Below are positions 21,901 to 32,693 of a DNA stretch of 64,000 bases, one piece after another. The notes below the pieces were generated by a model, which did not search any database, was not told where the DNA came from, and worked only from the letters and a program-made list of their open reading frames with translations. This DNA comes from Phragmites australis (Eukaryota; Streptophyta; Magnoliopsida; Poales; Poaceae): assembly GCF_958298935.1 (NCBI RefSeq), contig NC_084940.1, positions 1,828,001 to 1,892,000 of the forward strand, read 5' to 3'. The position numbers were made by a program, and so were the translations under genes. Positions within the stretch are counted from its first letter, which is position 1; every line of letters begins with the position of its first letter.

Positions 21901-24900
21901 ATAACGCAAAAGGTTGAGGGGCAGCTGTCAAAGTCTCAAAAAGAATATCTACTGCGCCAGCAGGTTTGTTTGCTAATTTCCATGCTTGAAGTTCTATAAT
22001 TTTTGGGCTTCCTATATGTTTCCGCACACTTGTACCTTCTGGACAATTTATAAATATATAAGATGGAAATATCCTTTTTTCTTGTGGAGGATGTTGAGTA
22101 ACTTTGGTTTTCATGACCTTTTATTTGCAGCATATACTTCTATTTCTGATATGATGATGACCCTGCCAATTTGCAGATGAGGGCTATTAAAGAGGAACTT
22201 GGTGATAATGATGATGATGAAGATGATGTGGCTGCATTGGAGAGGAAGATGCAGAATGCAGGAATGCCGGCCAATATTTGGAAGCATGCTCAAAGGGAGT
22301 TGAGGTAACCTATCCTGCATTCCTGCCATATACTTCTCTGTTTGCGCATACATGTCGTACTGGAGCTTTGTAAATCTAGCTAGTCTTCCTTTACAGGCGC
22401 CTAAGAAAGATGCAACCTCAGCAACCTGGGTATAGTAGCTCTCGAGCCTACTTGGAACTTCTTGCAGACCTTCCTTGGCAAAAGGTCAGTGAAGAAAGGG
22501 AGCTTGACCTTAGAGCTGCAAAAGAGAGTCTTGACCAGGATCATTATGGGCTAACAAAAGTTAAGCAACGGATTATTGAGTATCTGGCCGTTCGTAAGGT
22601 TGGTAATTTGACTTGTGCATCTTATTCTTATGTGCAGATGTGCCTATCCTGGTTAATGTAGTTTATATCTTATGGAGACCTATTAATTTGCTCGCAGCTT
22701 AAACCTGATGCCAGAGGTCCAGTGCTGTGTTTTGTGGGACCACCTGGTGTTGGAAAAACATCTTTGGCTTCATCCATAGCAAAGGCCCTAAACAGGAAGT
22801 TCATAAGAATCTCTCTTGGTGGTGTAAAGGATGAAGCTGATATTAGGGGCCACCGAAGGACGTACATTGGAAGCATGCCAGGGCGACTCATTGATGGATT
22901 GAAGGTTCAATCCTGTTGTTTCCCCCATTTCTAGAGTAGTTTATTTTTTCTGGCAATACCAGTGTGCTGTAATTATGCTTATTAATACCTGTTCACTCTA
23001 AACTATCTGTTCTACTAACCTACACTTTTTGAGAGATGTTCTTCTAACTGAATTAGTATTGGATTAATAGTTGAATTGCCATTACAAAAAGTTCTTACTG
23101 TTAGGTCCAGCTTGCTTTCTATTAAATGGTGTTAGGTATCATGATTTGTAAAGTAGAAACTAGAAGCTCTAAGTATGACGCTGTATGTCTCAAGAAACTA
23201 TTTGAGTAAAACATTTTCAAGACTATAGGTATGACCCTTAATGTCTCAAGAAACTATTTGAGTAAAACATTTTCTAGACTATGCCATGCTCACATCTATT
23301 GATAAAAAACGCAGAGAGTATCTGTCAGCAACCCAGTGATGCTTCTGGACGAAATTGACAAGACTGGTTCTGATGTACGTGGGGATCCAGCATCAGCACT
23401 GCTAGAAGTTCTTGACCCTGAGCAGAACAAAACATTCAATGATCAGTATCCTTTCATTTAATTCATTTATCTTCATAATAAGTGCAGCTATGATTTTTTT
23501 TGTTGGTTTCTGAATGAAGTAGGTGCAGGTGATCTTCTCTAAATGATGTTTCTTTCAATTAGGCACATGAGTTATTCAAGGTTATCACTTCGTTGCATAG
23601 TGTAACCAAACTATTTTTCTTCTTAATGCAATGACACGCGGTTCTCCTGTGCATTCGCAAAAAAAAAAACTTCGTCACATAGTGTGAGGGTTGCAGATTT
23701 AGTCAAATAGTTTCAGTTTGCAGTCTCCTATTATCAGTGAGAGACTAAGATGCTAAGTTCTGAGCTTGACTTTGATAGTATAAAATTCTTCGAGAAAAAG
23801 ATTGTGATGCTTGATGTGTGATCTATACAGCAAGAATTCCTTAACAAGTGTTCACCAGCTATTTGAATGTTCCATTTGACCTGTCAAAGGTCATATTTGT
23901 TACAACTGCCAACAGGATGCAGCCTATCCCCCCTCCTCTGTTAGATAGGATGGAAGTCATTGAGCTACCAGGCTACACGCCTGAGGAGAAGCTAAAAATA
24001 GCCATGAAACATCTCATACCAAGGGTATTGGAGCAGCATGGCTTGAGTTCGGCATATCTTCAGATTCCTGAGGTAGATACAACTGCAGTTTCTGCTGCAC
24101 CTTTCGTAGTCTGTACTCTCTAAACTGTGTAGATTTGATTAATGTTTGTTCACAAAAGTAACGAATGCCAAAATCATAATTATTCACTATGCTCCTTTTT
24201 GACAATGGAACGCTCCTACACCTTCCATTTATGTATATCACATCTGCTTCTGAGTGCTTAAGCTTAATAGAAATTCTTGATTATTCATCCCTGGTTACCT
24301 AATTCCTGTCATTTGTGCAGGCTATGGTCGAACTGATCATCGAGAGATACACACGAGAAGCTGGTGTACGTAATCTTGAGCAGAACCTAGCTGCATTGGC
24401 CCGTGCAGCTGCTGTCAAGGTTGCAGAGCAAGTTAACACTCTTAGACTAGGCAAGGAAATACAACCAATTACTACAACTCTACTGGATTCGAGGCTTGCT
24501 GATGGTGGTGAAGTTGAAATGGAAGTTATTCCTATGGGCCATGATATATCAAATACTTATGAAAATCCATCTCCTATGATTGTTGATGAGGCTACGCTAG
24601 AGAAAGTGCTCGGGGTATGTTATTATCTCTAAACATCAAAGTTTAGTCAAACTTCGTGGACAACTACAAAGTCCTTTCGTTCTTTTTGTTGTATCTGAAT
24701 TGTACTTGATATTTGTGCTACAGCCTCCTAGATTTGGTGATAGAGAAGCTGCAGATCGTGTAGCAAGCCCAGGAGTTTCAGTTGGGCTTGTTTGGACTTC
24801 CTTTGGTGGGGAAGTTCAATTTGTGGAGGCTACAGCCATGGTGGGTAAGGGTGACTTGCACTTGACAGGACAGCTTGGTGATGTTATTAAGGAGTCAGCG

Positions 24901-25993
24901 CAAATATCTTTGACATGGGTACAGACCTTCTTGTCTTATCACTTATCTGCCTTGATGAAATCATACTGATCTGTGTTCAAATTCTGTTGGTGAACCTGAC
25001 ATTGTCATTTGAAGTTCTAAATTACCAGTGTAATTTTGACAGTACGGTCCTTTGTGAAATACTGTTTATATTTACATGATAGCCTTCATCATTTTGTGGT
25101 TAGTTTTGTGTATTGGAGCATCTCAAATCAAATAATTCCGTTGTTGTTTTGTAACTAAGAAAATGACCTTGATTTTTACAGGTGAGAGCAAGAGCTGCTG
25201 ACCTCAATTTGTCACCTACTTCTGATATTAACTTACTGGAGAACCGTGATATTCACATACACTTTCCTGCTGGTGCTGTGCCAAAAGATGGCCCTTCTGC
25301 AGGAGTGACATTGGTAACATCATTGGTGTCACTTTTTAGTAACAGAAAAGTCAGAGCAGATACTGCTATGACTGGAGAGATGACTCTAAGGGGCCTTGTA
25401 TTGCCAGTTGGTGGTGTTAAGGACAAGGTACATGACCATTACCCTACACTTTGTTTCTTGTTCACTTTGGAAATGTTGAAGGTTTGATCATTTTTGTGTG
25501 GTAACCTTTACCCTTCTGCTCTATTTAACTTCAATTTTTCTGTGGAACTCAGGTACTTGCGGCTTATCGTTATGGAATAAAGAGAGTAATTTTACCTGAA
25601 AGGAACATGAAGGACTTGGCTGAGGTTCCATCACCCATTCTCTCTGGCATGGAGGTATGTGGTTGCCTTGTTGTTTGCTTGATATTGCTCGGGGCTGCTA
25701 TTCGCCTATTCGGTGTAGTTTGACCCTTGATAATATGCTCTGAGGCTTGGAGCTACTAGCACTATCTTGAATTAAAGTGCAATTTCTATCATTAACTCAT
25801 GCGTATGATGTATGAAACTCATGAATAAGGTAGTTGTGGACTTATTCTGGGTGGAATCTGGCCTTTTCAAACCTTTGTTGCTGACTTATGTTTATTTTGC
25901 TGCTGGCAGATTCTGCTTGTGAAGCGCATCGAGGAAGTACTCGACCATGCTTTCGAAGGTGGATGTCCACTGAGATCACGCTCCAAGCTATAG
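18993..25993 (+). CDS. LON2: Lon protease homolog 2, peroxisomal
   Basis: ATP-dependent serine protease/chaperone of the peroxisomal matrix. Seventeen exons: 18993-19102, 19743-19852, 19950-20058, 20757-20926, 21207-21298, 21603-21782, 21880-21963, 22177-22304, 22397-22598, 22698-22904, 23315-23445, 23859-24072, 24321-24614, 24724-24918, 25182-25427, 25553-25654, 25910-25993. All introns are GT-AG and the frame closes to 885 residues, normal for plant LON2. Order: N-terminal Lon substrate-binding domain (starts [18 protein letters not shown]), coiled region, AAA+ module with Walker A GPPGVGKT (409-416) and Walker B LLDEID (DE 476-477), then the Ser-Lys protease domain with catalytic Ser781 (KDGPSAG) and Lys822 (GGVKDK). 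The C-terminus is SRSKL, a canonical peroxisomal targeting signal, which separates it from mitochondrial LON1. A MITE lies 371 bp upstream. Confidence 0.95.
23173..23284 (+). repeat. 56-bp tandem duplication in LON2 intron 10
   Basis: A unit beginning GTATGAC and containing GTCTCAAGAAACTATTTGAG and TAAAACATTTTC occurs at 23173-23228 and 23229-23284 with few differences. It ends about 30 bases before the exon 11 acceptor. Confidence 0.8.
23604..23667 (+). mobile_element. Short 5'-truncated retroposon tail (LINE-like) in LON2 intron 11
   Basis: A 64-bp insert ends in a poly(A) run and contains GCAATGACACGCGGTTCTCC and GTGCATTCG, the kind of 3' tail seen on grass LINE copies. It is flanked by 17-bp direct repeats, ACTTCGTTGCATAGTGT (23587-23603) and ACTTCGTCACATAGTGT (23668-23684), with two mismatches. 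The long imperfect duplication and A tail support target-primed reverse transcription. Confidence 0.6.
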
Positions 25994-27800
25994 CATTAAC
26001 TCGCGTTTGATATGGGTATTTTCTTGGGAGAATCATCTTTCACAGCACAGATATCTACGGATGAGCAATGCTGTGACTCTGTGAGACAGTGAGAGCTTAG
26101 CTCTGTCGCCAGCGCAGGTCCTGGCACGCCCGTTTCGGTTAAGCTTCACATCTGGAATGTGTATACTGATCAGAATTCAGGGAGCAGTAGGGAGATCTGC
26201 TCGTACCTCTTCTGGGATTCCCTGCATATTTATACAGTTATACGAGCTATCGATCTGTATGCATAGTTCAGTATACAAGCTGCGAGGTCCACTTGTTTTC
26301 TCTGTTGTTAATTTTGGTGTACATGTAATCTACTCCGGGGGAAATATAGCTAATACGAGGTTGTGAAAAGTACTCCGTCAAAATATGTTTCGACGCAATT
26401 TTCCTTCTGCACATATACCAATGCATGGACAGTTAAAAATGAATGAATAGCGCCCCACTTTTGTTATTTCATGACAGTTTTGTCGTGGCCTCTTTAACAA
26501 GCAGGAATGGAAAAGCATAATAATAGGAAAACTCGTGAATCTAGGAGGAATGTAAGCGCAAGAGAGAAATTTCCCACACGACAAATTTGAAGTGAGAAGA
26601 TCGTCGAAGATTAATTTTTGATAATGTGTCTATAAATAGATTGAGTAATTTTGAGTGTAGGGATTAATCACGAAACGGGATAATTGATGTATACAATTTT
26701 GGGTCTTCGATTGAAATAATACCTTATGTTATATGGGGTGTTGCTGTTGTATATTGATGATCTCGAGTACAGGTAATGGAGCTAAATCTATTACAGAGAG
26801 TATATCAGATTTGGTCCAACCTAAAGCTATGATCGCCGAGTATCTTCTTTGTTAGTATCTTGATACTTACCTCAAATTATCTCTTTCTGTGATTTCCTTG
26901 TGTGTTGTTCTCATGTCCTCTATTCTCGTCCTTGGCATTTTCGTCTTATATAGAGGTGAGATATCGATTTCTATCCAGCCGTGGTCGATAGTGAGTTGTC
27001 TTTCTTGATGTCTAAGTAGATAGATATGTACTTCTGTGATTCCGGGTGTATCAAATACCGTTGATTCGGTTCCGTGATATCTAAAGCTTTTTAATACGTG
27101 TTGTATACCTATTCGTATATAATATATTCCTTATGCGCATATAACCATAGTTAGATATTCAATAAAGATGACACAACCGAATTTTTACCTTATGTTTCAA
27201 TCTCCAATTTTTCTACATAATGAATTATTCTATATGAATAATGTAGGATTCTTGTAAAGGCTCAGTTGTCCAAGGGCTTCACGGGAAACCAACAAATATT
27301 GAGACCGGTATTTTACTGTTTAAACTTTGACTAATGACATTGTTAAAAATATTTAATTACGTAAAATAGTAACAATCAAAAGTGATCCCTCCTTCTCAAA
27401 TAGCTATAGGTTAAGAATGTGTGCTCTCAAACCTTTAAAATTTTAACCAATAAAAACAGTCATAAGAATCGTCAATACAATTGAGGAGCATCAAGATTTC
27501 ATGAAAAATATTTTCAAATACATTTCTTATAATTTTTAATAATATATTGTTAGGATATATGTAAAAAATCAGTTACATATAAACTTGTTGGGATATTTGA
27601 ATATGTGTACATATATGTGTAGAAAAGTAATGATCCAAGATGCATGTTGGAGTCCATGTCAATACTATTAAAAACGAAAAAAAAAACATATGGAGTACCT
27701 TAAGAACATTGTATACTTCTAATCATTTGCGTATGCATTTGTTGAAAAATAGCGGTCAAAAAACGCTGCCCGTTCCGTTCTGTCTGCTTGTTTCCTGACA
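25994..27800. other. LON2 3' region and AT-rich spacer
   Basis: The first few hundred bases are likely LON2 3' UTR. The rest is AT-rich with no coding frame or transposon ends that I can support. Confidence 0.4.
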
Positions 27801-27802
27801 CC

Positions 27803-27974
27803 TGATTGGCCGAACTATCCCTTCCGCGGATCGCCCCTCAGAAACCCCATCCCAGCCGTCAGTATCCTTTCCGATCCGACCGTCCATTGCCATTACCCGC
27901 GGATCGACGGGCCCACCACCTCTCCCCGCCCGCGGATCGACGGGCCCACCATCCCCCGCCCGCGCCTTTTAAAC
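27803..27974 (+). promoter_or_regulatory. Histone gene promoter with three CGCGGATC octamers
   Basis: The octamer CGCGGATC occurs at 27825-27832, 27898-27905 and 27931-27938. It is the known plant histone promoter element linked to meristem and S-phase expression. The second and third copies each sit in the same longer block, CGCGGATCGACGGGCCCACC. An inverted CCAAT box (GATTGG) lies near 27804 and a TATA-like TTTTAAA at 27967-27973, about 95 bases before the start codon. Confidence 0.75.
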
Positions 27975-28066
27975 GCCCACCCCGCCTCGCATTCTGGCAT
28001 CGCACCACGCAACACCCAGCGCCCACAAGTCTCTCCAAGCTTTCTCGAAGCGCAGAAGCAGCAGCC

Positions 28067-28543
28067 ATGGACGTCGCCGGCGCCGGAGCGGGTGGTAAGG
28101 TGAAGAAGGGGGCGGCCGGGCGCAAGGCGGGCGGGCCCAGGAAGAAGTCGGTGCCTCGGTCTGTGAAGGCCGGGCTCCAGTTCCCCGTCGGACGCATCGG
28201 GCGCTACCTCAAGAAGGGCCGCTACGCCCAGCGCGTCGGCTCCGGCGCCCCCGTCTACCTCGCCGCTGTCCTGGAGTACCTCGCTGCCGAGGTGCTGGAG
28301 CTGGCCGGGAACGCGGCGAGGGATAACAAGAAGACGCGGATCGTCCCGCGCCACGTGCTCCTGGCGATCCGCAACGACGAGGAGCTCGGGAAGCTGCTGG
28401 CCGGCGTTACCATCGCGCACGGCGGCGTCCTGCCCAACATCAACCCGGTGCTGCTGCCCAAGAAGCTGGCGGAGAAGGCGGCCAGCGGCGCCAAGGAGGC
28501 CAAGTCGCCCAAGAAGGGCGCCAAGTCCCCCAAGAAGGCCTAG
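28067..28543 (+). CDS. Histone H2A with SPKK tail (H2A.W type)
   Basis: Core histone H2A, which pairs with H2B in the nucleosome. The 158-residue protein has an extended basic N-terminus ([18 protein letters not shown]), the H2A fold with [43 protein letters not shown] and [17 protein letters not shown], and the docking-domain sequence [15 protein letters not shown]. The C-terminal tail carries two SPKK minor-groove-binding motifs ([13 protein letters not shown], residues 146-158), the mark of plant H2A.W, which is associated with heterochromatin. The H2A.X motif SQEF is absent. The start was chosen at the ATG in a GCAGCCATGG context, where homology begins. The frame is open upstream to 27806, but that region holds the promoter elements. 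The gene is intronless. Confidence 0.93.
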   Translation: MDVAGAGAGGKVKKGAAGRKAGGPRKKSVPRSVKAGLQFPVGRIGRYLKKGRYAQRVGSGAPVYLAAVLEYLAAEVLELAGNAARDNKKTRIVPRHVLLAIRNDEELGKLLAGVTIAHGGVLPNINPVLLPKKLAEKAASGAKEAKSPKKGAKSPKKA

Positions 28544-29382
28544 ATACACCATTAGCGCTGTGCTGTGTTTAGATCTGTGTAATGGATGTGTGCTGATCTA
28601 GTGTCGTCGTTGTAGCTTGTGATCTGTTCATTTTCATTGGAAGAATATTGGAGTTGCTTACAAAGTGTCCTCGATGGTTCGTTTCTTGTCCATATTTGTA
28701 ATTTGGGTGCAGAAATTTGTTCTTGATGTTTCGATCTGGATCCGCCATTGAAACGGAAGAAGCTTCAAGTTCGAGGAATTGCTTTTCGGCTAAGTTCGAT
28801 ATTGCTCTCTGCTTGGATGCCGCATTGATGTGGACAATATGCTCAATTGCGCGGTTCTACAGTCAGTTCACCTTAAATTGACGAGGAAGAGTTTGGGCGT
28901 CAGAGGGGCGCGGCACAGCACCACGAGGAAGAGGTGACAGATGATCCGTATGTATTGGGATAGCTTATCAAGGTTATTAAAAATATGATTCTCATCTTCT
29001 ATTTAAGTTCTATGTGGATGTATTGTTTTTTCTATAATATGTAAGAGAGTTGCATATCTTTGAATTAAGATAGGATAGTGAATCAAATACAAATACACGA
29101 CGAGCTTAGGAAGGTCTCAAGAAAAGAGCAAAATTGTTTCTTAGGAGATTACAGAAAAGAAGCAACAACAAACAAGTCAGTGTACAAGTGCTGATCAGCT
29201 AGGAGAGCTGAAGACCTGCAACCGATCCATTAGAGCAGCGAGTTTTGTCGCTCGGGCATTGCACCATTGCCTAATGTCTTCCCGAATTAGCACCTCGAAG
29301 AGTTGATAGTGGTAAGATTATTCCTGAAGATGATCTCATTCCGTGACAGCCAAATTTGACGAAAGATTAGCAGGACGAGTGA
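28544..29382. other. H2A 3' region and spacer
   Basis: The likely H2A 3' UTR is followed by unassigned sequence. No gene or paired repeat ends recognised. Confidence 0.4.
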
Positions 29383-29397
29383 GTCAATTCCTTTTCT

Positions 29398-29534
29398 TTT
29401 TTTTAAGCACCGGATCCCCTTTCGCCAAAATCTTCTTTGAAGACATCTTAATAAAGATGCAAACCCGGGGTTTGAACCTCAAACCAGTGAAAACGTGCCT
29501 TTACATTTTACCGGTGAGCCACATGCTCGTTTGC
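29398..29534 (-). mobile_element. tRNA-derived SINE with 15-bp TSD
   Basis: Perfect 15-bp direct repeats GTCAATTCCTTTTCT flank the insert (29383-29397 and 29535-29549). On the minus strand it has an A-box-like TGGCTCACCGG, a B-box-like AGGTTCAAACCCC and an A-rich tail next to the left duplication. This is the structure of a tRNA-derived SINE. Confidence 0.75.
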
Positions 29535-29549
29535 GTCAATTCCTTTTCT

Positions 29550-30340
29550 GTATTTGCTGGCCACTCTCCCTCAGATATGCATCCACCAATTGAGGATATT
29601 GGTTTCCATTGGTGGTGTCTGAACGCGGTGCAGCTGCCGCCAGACTTGCCGTACAAAGTTGCAGTGCGGTAGAAGGTGATGGGTAGTTTTCGGTAGCTAT
29701 GAGATGTGGATGTATTATTGAGATAATAACTGTATTGAATACAATGTTTCTTTTAGATCCGTAGCAATGTATGGCCATCTCGGATTACGTATGAACAAAA
29801 AGAAAAACTGCTACAGTCAAAATATCTTTTCCCGCACAGTGCTCCAAAAAGTTCCACACGGATGAAGGGCAACAAGATGTGAGAAAATGATAAAATGATT
29901 TTTTTTCACTACCGTAATAAGTGAAATAGGCTCATGCGTTAATTCAATCTAATCAACCAGAATAGGTGTTTTCACGATGGAATACATCCCAATTGGAAAA
30001 TGCTCTGTATCTATGTGACGTATCAAAGATGTATTCTTCATACTTTTGAAAAGTGGAACACTACATTCAAGTTTCACGAATCATGAGTATGTTACATAAT
30101 TCCATGAATCATGGTTAGCAGCAAGATAAAGTCAAGAACAAGTGAACGACTGCCTAGCAGGATATTTATCGTTGCAGCTGCTAAGGCTATTAATCGGTTC
30201 AGATTGCCAAATAAATCCGCATAATCAGAAAGTGCACTGGAAATAACAGAGATGGTGTACCAGGTCCAACTAAGATATCTAAGTTGGTAGTTGCAGGATA
30301 ATTTCATATATATTGGTTAAGTTAGTTGCTCACACATATG
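29550..30340. other. Intergenic, no gene recognised
   Basis: AT-rich sequence without recognisable coding or repeat structure. Confidence 0.35.
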
Positions 30341-30955
30341 TCTAGGTTGCTTATCGTTTTAATTAACTTAACCGTATGTTTATATCTTGCTAATAACTCA
30401 ATGTATAATCCTTGGAGTCGGGATATTATATATATCCATATTGTATAAGTCTTACGAGTACCTTCGTACTCAGGGTGCTGCACTTAAGTTGATGTAGATA
30501 CCCCGGCTGCTGAGGAAAGAGCGATATTCGACTACTTTGTGCCTGCCGATAGGGTGATAGGCAGAAGTAGTGCATCATACTCCAAAGCTTGAGTTTTTGG
30601 AGTGGAACCTAAGGGCATATGACTCTACTATCTTTTGTTGTCTAGTTTATTCTTTTCGCTGCGCAGATCTTTGGATAGTTAGAAGTTGAAGGGTTTTTGT
30701 CTCCTCCTAACTCATTTTTGTTATAAATGGTTGGAATCAGTTGCATGTTTAATTTTTGTAATATAAATATTTATTACATGCTCTTTATTAAGCTATGCCG
30801 TGATGTACTATGTTGGAGGTATGTGTTCCAATCCTTAGGCACAAAACATGTGCCGGGGACTACCGAAACATGATTCTGGTTAATCGTCGAGGTTGAATTA
30901 TAAATAATGATCCTCCAGATGATTAATTAGAATACTATTTGGACGGTTTCTCACA
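30340..30955 (+). mobile_element. Gypsy-like LTR 3' part (family B, copy 3)
   Basis: It ends GGTTTCTCACA at 30955 and, in reverse, matches the family B copies at 8174 and 10574. Shared blocks are GTAGTGCATCATACTC, CCTAAGGGCATATG, TCTCCTCCTAACTC, CACAAAACATGTGCC and ATTAGAATACTATTTGGACG. The left boundary is not resolved. Its end abuts a Copia gag fragment of opposite orientation with no internal sequence of its own. Confidence 0.5.
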
Positions 30956-31293
30956 TTGTAGTCATGATACTGCTCCATAATATACAGTTCACTTCGTGCA
31001 TCTGATACACCGAATTTAGCATTCAGTGTATCCCACAGCTCCTTCGCGCTTTGTATGTGCATATACATATCACAAAGACGGTCACCAAGAACACTAAGAA
31101 TGCATCCTACAACGAGTGTATTGGCATCTGTGAACGTCTTTTTCTGCTCAGTAGTAAGGGTTCCTTCCGGCTTGCCCTTAGCCACCCAGTAGACATTCAT
31201 AGTCGTCAGCCACAGAGTGACCTTGACTTACCATCTCTTAAAGTGCACACCAGAAAACTTATCTGGCCTCAGTGCATCGACAAAACCAGTCAT
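30956..31293 (-). pseudogene. Copia-type gag fragment
   Basis: From the ATG at 31293-31291 the minus strand reads MTGFVDALRPDKFSGVHFKRW, a stop codon, VKVTLWLTTMNVYWVAKGKP, then CILSVLGDRLCDMYMHIQSA and KELWDTLNAKFGVSDARSEL. These blocks are the N-terminal Gag region of plant Copia elements (the UBN2-like gag domain). The in-frame stop lies where glutamine is usual. The fragment is cut off at 30955 by the end of a Gypsy-like LTR; no zinc knuckle, integrase or reverse transcriptase remains. Confidence 0.7.
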
Positions 31294-31329
31294 TGATAAA
31301 CCTAAGTGCTCGCAATAAGGTTTTTGGAT

Positions 31330-32085
31330 TGTTGGAATATAAGACACTTTTTATGTTTAATTTAACCCGTAAATAAATCATGAGCAGAAACTGATATGAT
31401 CATATTATCAGAGTATAATCTAGACATATGTACGAAAGTACAACAAATGACTAGATCTACTATACTCGAAATTAAAAATCGCAGGAAATAAAATACGAGT
31501 AACATGATTTTTACGTACCCGTCCTGCGCTGTGGAGGTTACTGAAGATGCTGGTTGTACCGTGTTGATGGCACGATCGATCCTGTTGATGATGCGCCAAA
31601 ATTGTTGACGATGACAGCGTGCAGCGCCCAAGCGACCAAGAAGACGAGCCGTGGTGAAGAACTTGAGCAATCACGTGGAGCGCTTCTCAAAAATCTTATT
31701 CGCCTTCTCCAAGTGTAAGTCTCAAGAACGAGGGTTTCGGAGACCTGCTCTCCCGGTTGCCGGTGCACGCCGACGCCGGGATGAAGTAGACTACAGCGGC
31801 AGCACAACAGAAAGAGAAAGAGACAAAAACCCAAACTCTTATATAGACTTACATAATGAGAGTGTTCACAATTTTAAAGCTACTCTCAAATAGTTGTCTA
31901 TGTTTTCATGTACCAAAGAGGTGAGGGTCCTTACATATATATAGAGGGAAAACTCTCCACCTTCACCTCTATTAACAATATGTTACTAATAGAAGATGAA
32001 CCTTAATATGGGACACCTCTCCATAATATAAGCCTTTGAGATTTATTAAGAATTCTTACATAAGCCGATCTCAATAATTCTAACA
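31330..32085 (-). mobile_element. 5' LTR of truncated Copia element
   Basis: The 756-bp segment begins TGTTGGAATA and ends ATTCTAACA, short inverted ends of the TG...CA type, and lies directly upstream (minus strand) of the gag fragment. A minus-strand TATA-like CTATATATATG is present near 31938-31948. The expected initiator-tRNA primer site is not clear next to the LTR, so it has decayed or differs. Confidence 0.55.
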
Positions 32086-32693
32086 TAACTTTGTGCAACC
32101 TTTGCCAGAACTGAGAGATCCCTTTGGTTCTTGATTTTCTCAGTAGTTTGGATTCTCTTGTTTCGATTATGGTTGAAATACTGGCACAGTAACAATACAC
32201 GAGAGAGATGGGACTGCAATGGCGTTGCATTCTCATTTTCCTTTGACCATTGCACTATATTTAAGCCCTTGCAATGGTTGACCGTTGTACTGAATTACAA
32301 TTACTCTGTAGTTCGTTATTTTCTAAACAGGGAAAAATATAAGTGCAAAACTTGTGTATACATGCCGTATATGATCTTCTTTCCCTCCATCTACACTTAT
32401 GTATTTTGCAACTCTACGGTAAATTGTCCATCCAACAATACACACTGATGCACAGAGATCCCATACGGCGCACCATTTGCCGTCCGCATCATGAGTTAAC
32501 TACCATCAGGATTCTTCCTGCGCCTCCCTGTCAATTGGCAATTCCTAGATTAGTAGTGGTGTTGAAAAAATAGGTTCCTGCCATCGGGAAATAAATCATA
32601 TATCAAACATCATATTACTTATCCTAGTCATCCTTTTTTTTAATGAGAATCATTCATCAAAGTCACCCATAGTCTCATACTGTACTACAGTTA
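32086..32693. other. Spacer downstream of PAP gene
   Basis: Likely includes the PAP 3' UTR near its right end. No further gene seen. Confidence 0.4.

Noticed and set aside
27806..28066. N-terminal extension of histone H2A by 87 residues
   Set aside because: The extension covers the octamers and TATA-like box, is Pro/His-rich without H2A similarity, and the downstream ATG has the expected histone N-terminus.
29398..29534. tRNA gene on the minus strand
   Set aside because: Only A- and B-box-like promoters are present, without a full cloverleaf; the target duplications and A tail indicate a SINE.
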